The notes below the pieces were generated by a model, which was not told where the DNA came from, did no database searches, and saw only the letters and a list, made by a program, of their open reading frames with translations. Position numbers and translations under genes: made by a program. 9,570 bases of DNA from Bacteroidales bacterium (GTDB taxonomy: Bacteria > Bacteroidota > Bacteroidia > Bacteroidales > UBA932): NCBI GenBank assembly GCA_016303175.1, contig JAEDMF010000062.1, forward strand, positions 1 through 9,570, given 5' to 3'. Positions 7,361 through 9,570 of the stretch are shown one piece after another (position 1 is the stretch's first letter; each line of letters opens with the position of its first letter).

Positions 7361-8776
7361 TTATTTTTCAGCCTTGGGGTATCTGCCGTGATACTTGCCC
7401 ACCATGAAGTTGATGCCGAAGTTGACCGTCGTAGAAGCAGTGGAAAGAGGAATACCCTGCACTGAGTACGAGATGGGGATATTGTCGGCGCCGACGAAAA
7501 GATTGAAGCCCGGAGCGTGCAGATTTAGCAGGGCGCCGAGCTGGTGCTCGTGGAATCCGGCATTGACAATGGGCGTAGTATAAGCGTACGATGCGCTGAA
7601 GGAAAGAGCCCTGCAGATATCGTAGTTGAACGAGGCCCTGATTTCCCAGCCGCTGTAGATGTTCTGGATTTTATGAGTATAAAGGGCGCCGAATGAAACC
7701 TTCTCGTAGGTAGGGATGCGTATTTGCAGACCTGCGCGTACGGTGGAGGGCAGCATAATCTTTGAAACGTCCTGGGTTGCTCCCGGTTTGAACTGGGTCA
7801 GTTTGGTGAATTCGCCCATAAACTCATTGATGGTTTCCGAACCATCCTCAGTACCTAAGGACATTGTAGCTTCGCTGTTTGCTGTGCAATAATTATGATA
7901 GAATATCAGACCGAGATCCTGGGCGGAAACGGAAAGCTGCAGCCACGAAAATATATCGTAGGAGAGTCCCAGATCGAAGGCAAAGCCGAGATTTCTCTTC
8001 AGATCCGGGAGGAAGTCGGGGGAAATGCCCCACTGGGTGAAATCAATATATCCTTCATCTGTAGTGCCGAAGGCGAGGCCGTTGTATTTGAGACTTGCCT
8101 TGGCGTCAATATTCCACAGGGATGAGTTCAGGGTGGCGTCAAACTTGTCAAAGTGTGCGCTTACATCAGCCAGACCTACGAGAAACTTGGCCCTGTAGCC
8201 GAAATGTACTTTCTTGCCTATGGCGTAGGATTGCCCCAGAGAAAGCTCCGCACGAGCAGCGGCAGATACATCCATTCCTTTAAGGCTGTAATCCTTGCCT
8301 CCGCCGAATGCGTCACCTCCCTTCGCAATGGCAAAAAGGTCATAGGGCAGCATAACATTCGCATTGACCCTTGCACCCAGGTCTATCGAGGTGAAAATCG
8401 TGCCTTTTTTGTTGAAAAAACCGAAAGATAGGATATTCTGGTTAAGAGAGAAATTCAGGGGATTTGCCTTGGCAATCCCGGCCATCGCTGTTTCCACTGA
8501 CACTTTGGGGCTGAGGAAAGTGGCAAGACCTCCATCTGTGGGGAAGAAGAGATTCTGGGCCTTGAGCGAGCTGGTGACTGAAATAACCTCATTGCCCAGG
8601 ATAGGGAAGCTGAAATAGCCCCTATCGGGTGTAAAGGCAGGATTCTGGAAATGTTTGCCTACATAACCGTCATTGAAATAACCAGTTGAAAGGGCAGTAT
8701 TCTGCGCGCTGACAGCTGATGTGCTGATAGTGGCTGCACAAAGGGCAGCAAATATATACTTTGAGTAGTTTTTCAT
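7361..8776 (-). CDS. Secreted beta-barrel-like protein, DUF5723-like
   Basis: The function is unknown. The 471-residue product starts with a clear Sec signal peptide: MKNYSKY, a hydrophobic core, and predicted cleavage after AVSA before Gln25. The mature part is rich in alternating beta strands with many Gly and aromatic residues, and no long hydrophobic helix. The early segment HFQNPAFTPDRGYFSFPILG at 42-61, with its N-P-A-F core, resembles Bacteroidota DUF5723 proteins and, more distantly, PorP/SprF- and PorV-type outer-membrane proteins. Strand-like stretches such as FNLFVGADNI and VNFGINFMVGKYHG close the protein. An outer-membrane barrel is the best structural guess. It begins 11 bp after the truncated upstream gene, which suggests that the two act together. 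The family name is from pattern recall, not a search. Confidence 0.75.
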   Translation of the reverse strand: MKNYSKYIFAALCAATISTSAVSAQNTALSTGYFNDGYVGKHFQNPAFTPDRGYFSFPILGNEVISVTSSLKAQNLFFPTDGGLATFLSPKVSVETAMAGIAKANPLNFSLNQNILSFGFFNKKGTIFTSIDLGARVNANVMLPYDLFAIAKGGDAFGGGKDYSLKGMDVSAAARAELSLGQSYAIGKKVHFGYRAKFLVGLADVSAHFDKFDATLNSSLWNIDAKASLKYNGLAFGTTDEGYIDFTQWGISPDFLPDLKRNLGFAFDLGLSYDIFSWLQLSVSAQDLGLIFYHNYCTANSEATMSLGTEDGSETINEFMGEFTKLTQFKPGATQDVSKIMLPSTVRAGLQIRIPTYEKVSFGALYTHKIQNIYSGWEIRASFNYDICRALSFSASYAYTTPIVNAGFHEHQLGALLNLHAPGFNLFVGADNIPISYSVQGIPLSTASTTVNFGINFMVGKYHGRYPKAEK

Positions 8777-8787
8777 AACGTTGTGAA

Positions 8788-9570
8788 TTATTTTTTGCCG
8801 AAGACTATGCCACTTTCAGTTGTGAGAGAGATGTTCTTTATTGAGAGATACTGGTTTTTGTTGATTTGTTCTCCGTTTCCTTCCTTGACCTTCATAATGA
8901 GACGAAGTCCCTTGAACTTGGATAGGGGAGTATCGTCAGTAGCCTTGACGCTGAGCTGAACCGGGCAAATGGAAGAAGCCTTGACATCAATGCCTTCGCT
9001 TTGTATAAAGTCGGGGATGACATTGCCGTTGGCATCAAGGGCTTCAACCTGCGCCTGCAATGCGAATGGGAAATGATTGTCCACATTGAATTTGAGAGTG
9101 GCATCCTCAATGGGGAAGCTGGAAAGGTCCATACCTAAATCGGCAAGGTCGTAGGTATAGTCAATGTTAAGCTTTTCTCCGAAACAGAGAGGCATATTGA
9201 TTTCGCAATTCATACTTACTCCGTAGGTCCTCGCCGGCTCAATATCCACGAATTCGTCGGGAACAGTGACTTTGAACTCCTGAGGCGTCACCTTGCGAGG
9301 AATGGCGTAGAACAGACTTACACCTTCCTCAGTATCAGTGAGTTCAGGCTTGACATTCACGGAAGTTGACTTCATTTTCTCAAATTTGAGGGCTTCCTTG
9401 CCGTTGCCTGCGCCCAAAGCCAGAGTGATGCTGGGATAAGTTGCATTGCTGCTCTCGGCGGTAAGCTTTGTGCTGATGTCGATATCGAGAGGGGAGTTGT
9501 TATCAACGTTCAGTTTGATGTCCATCTTGCCACGGGCGTCGATGACGGCATTGCCGCTCAGGAAATCGGG
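8788..9570 (-). CDS. 5'-truncated two-segment beta-rich protein, probably envelope-associated
   Basis: The reading frame is open through the right edge: the codons before Met at 9525 read PDFLSGNAVIDARGK, so that Met is probably internal and the true start lies outside. At least 260 residues are visible. I do not recognise a named family. Two similar segments occur: MDIKLNVDNNSPLDIDI (codons 9525-9475) and ATLKFNVDNHFPFALQAQV (codons 9102-9046). Each is a strand followed by V-D-N-x-x-P and another strand, like the N-P-type strand turns of LEA14/WHy-like beta-sandwich domains. The C-terminal YLSIKNISLTTESGIVF looks like a final strand pair. No transmembrane helix is visible, and any signal peptide or lipobox would lie outside. 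It ends 11 bp before the DUF5723-like gene, so a lipoprotein or periplasmic partner of that barrel candidate is a reasonable inference. Confidence 0.75.
   Translation of the reverse strand, partial: PDFLSGNAVIDARGKMDIKLNVDNNSPLDIDISTKLTAESSNATYPSITLALGAGNGKEALKFEKMKSTSVNVKPELTDTEEGVSLFYAIPRKVTPQEFKVTVPDEFVDIEPARTYGVSMNCEINMPLCFGEKLNIDYTYDLADLGMDLSSFPIEDATLKFNVDNHFPFALQAQVEALDANGNVIPDFIQSEGIDVKASSICPVQLSVKATDDTPLSKFKGLRLIMKVKEGNGEQINKNQYLSIKNISLTTESGIVFGKK

Noticed and set aside
6992..7465. 157-codon rightward frame across the start of rarA and the gap to the DUF5723-like gene
   Set aside because: It is antisense to the RarA Walker A region and to the end of the DUF5723-like gene. The product is low in recognisable structure.
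9523..9525. Met at 9525 as the true start of the right-edge gene
   Set aside because: Fifteen in-frame sense codons continue to the window edge with a protein-like sequence, so the start probably lies outside.
1..9570. Search for defence, mobile or CRISPR-like systems
   Set aside because: Every long frame is accounted for by metabolic, RNA-modification, envelope or replication genes. No spaced repeat array, transposase, integrase, toxin-antitoxin pair or reverse transcriptase is visible.

Overview
The window looks like an ordinary chromosomal segment of a Bacteroidota bacterium, most likely of the order Bacteroidales. The evidence is a TAnnTTTG-type -7 element before the first complete gene, gene starts without clear Shine-Dalgarno sequences, a lipoprotein-type BamA/TamA barrel protein (the TamL form), and a secreted barrel-like protein resembling the Bacteroidota DUF5723 family. 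I see no tRNA, rRNA, CRISPR array, insertion sequence, integrase, toxin or phage gene.

Layout. Positions 1-51 hold the first 17 codons of a leftward gene, possibly NAD-dependent DNA ligase. An AT-rich divergent spacer (52-230) carries -7-like elements on both strands and short repeats. A rightward group follows: a PPi-type phosphofructokinase (231-1466), a GH13 alpha-amylase-family enzyme that starts at TTG (1487-3046), a SpoU/TrmH-family RNA 2'-O-methyltransferase (3055-3756) and a lipidated TamA-like outer-membrane barrel protein (3753-5957). Gaps are 20 bp, 8 bp and a 4-bp overlap, so these four genes could form one operon. A hairpin with a T-rich tail (5974-6013) closes it.

Convergent to that group, a leftward group enters from the right edge: a 5'-truncated protein with two similar beta-rich segments (8788-9570), a DUF5723-like secreted beta-barrel candidate (7361-8776) and the AAA+ replication-recombination ATPase RarA (6019-7329). 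Gaps are 11 and 31 bp.

Function. The first two rightward genes fit cytoplasmic alpha-glucan breakdown feeding glycolysis, with phosphofructokinase probably using pyrophosphate. The next two combine RNA modification with outer-membrane biogenesis. The leftward group joins two uncharacterised envelope proteins to a genome-maintenance ATPase. Nothing here amounts to a new defence or mobile system. The least understood part is the envelope pair at 7361-9570.
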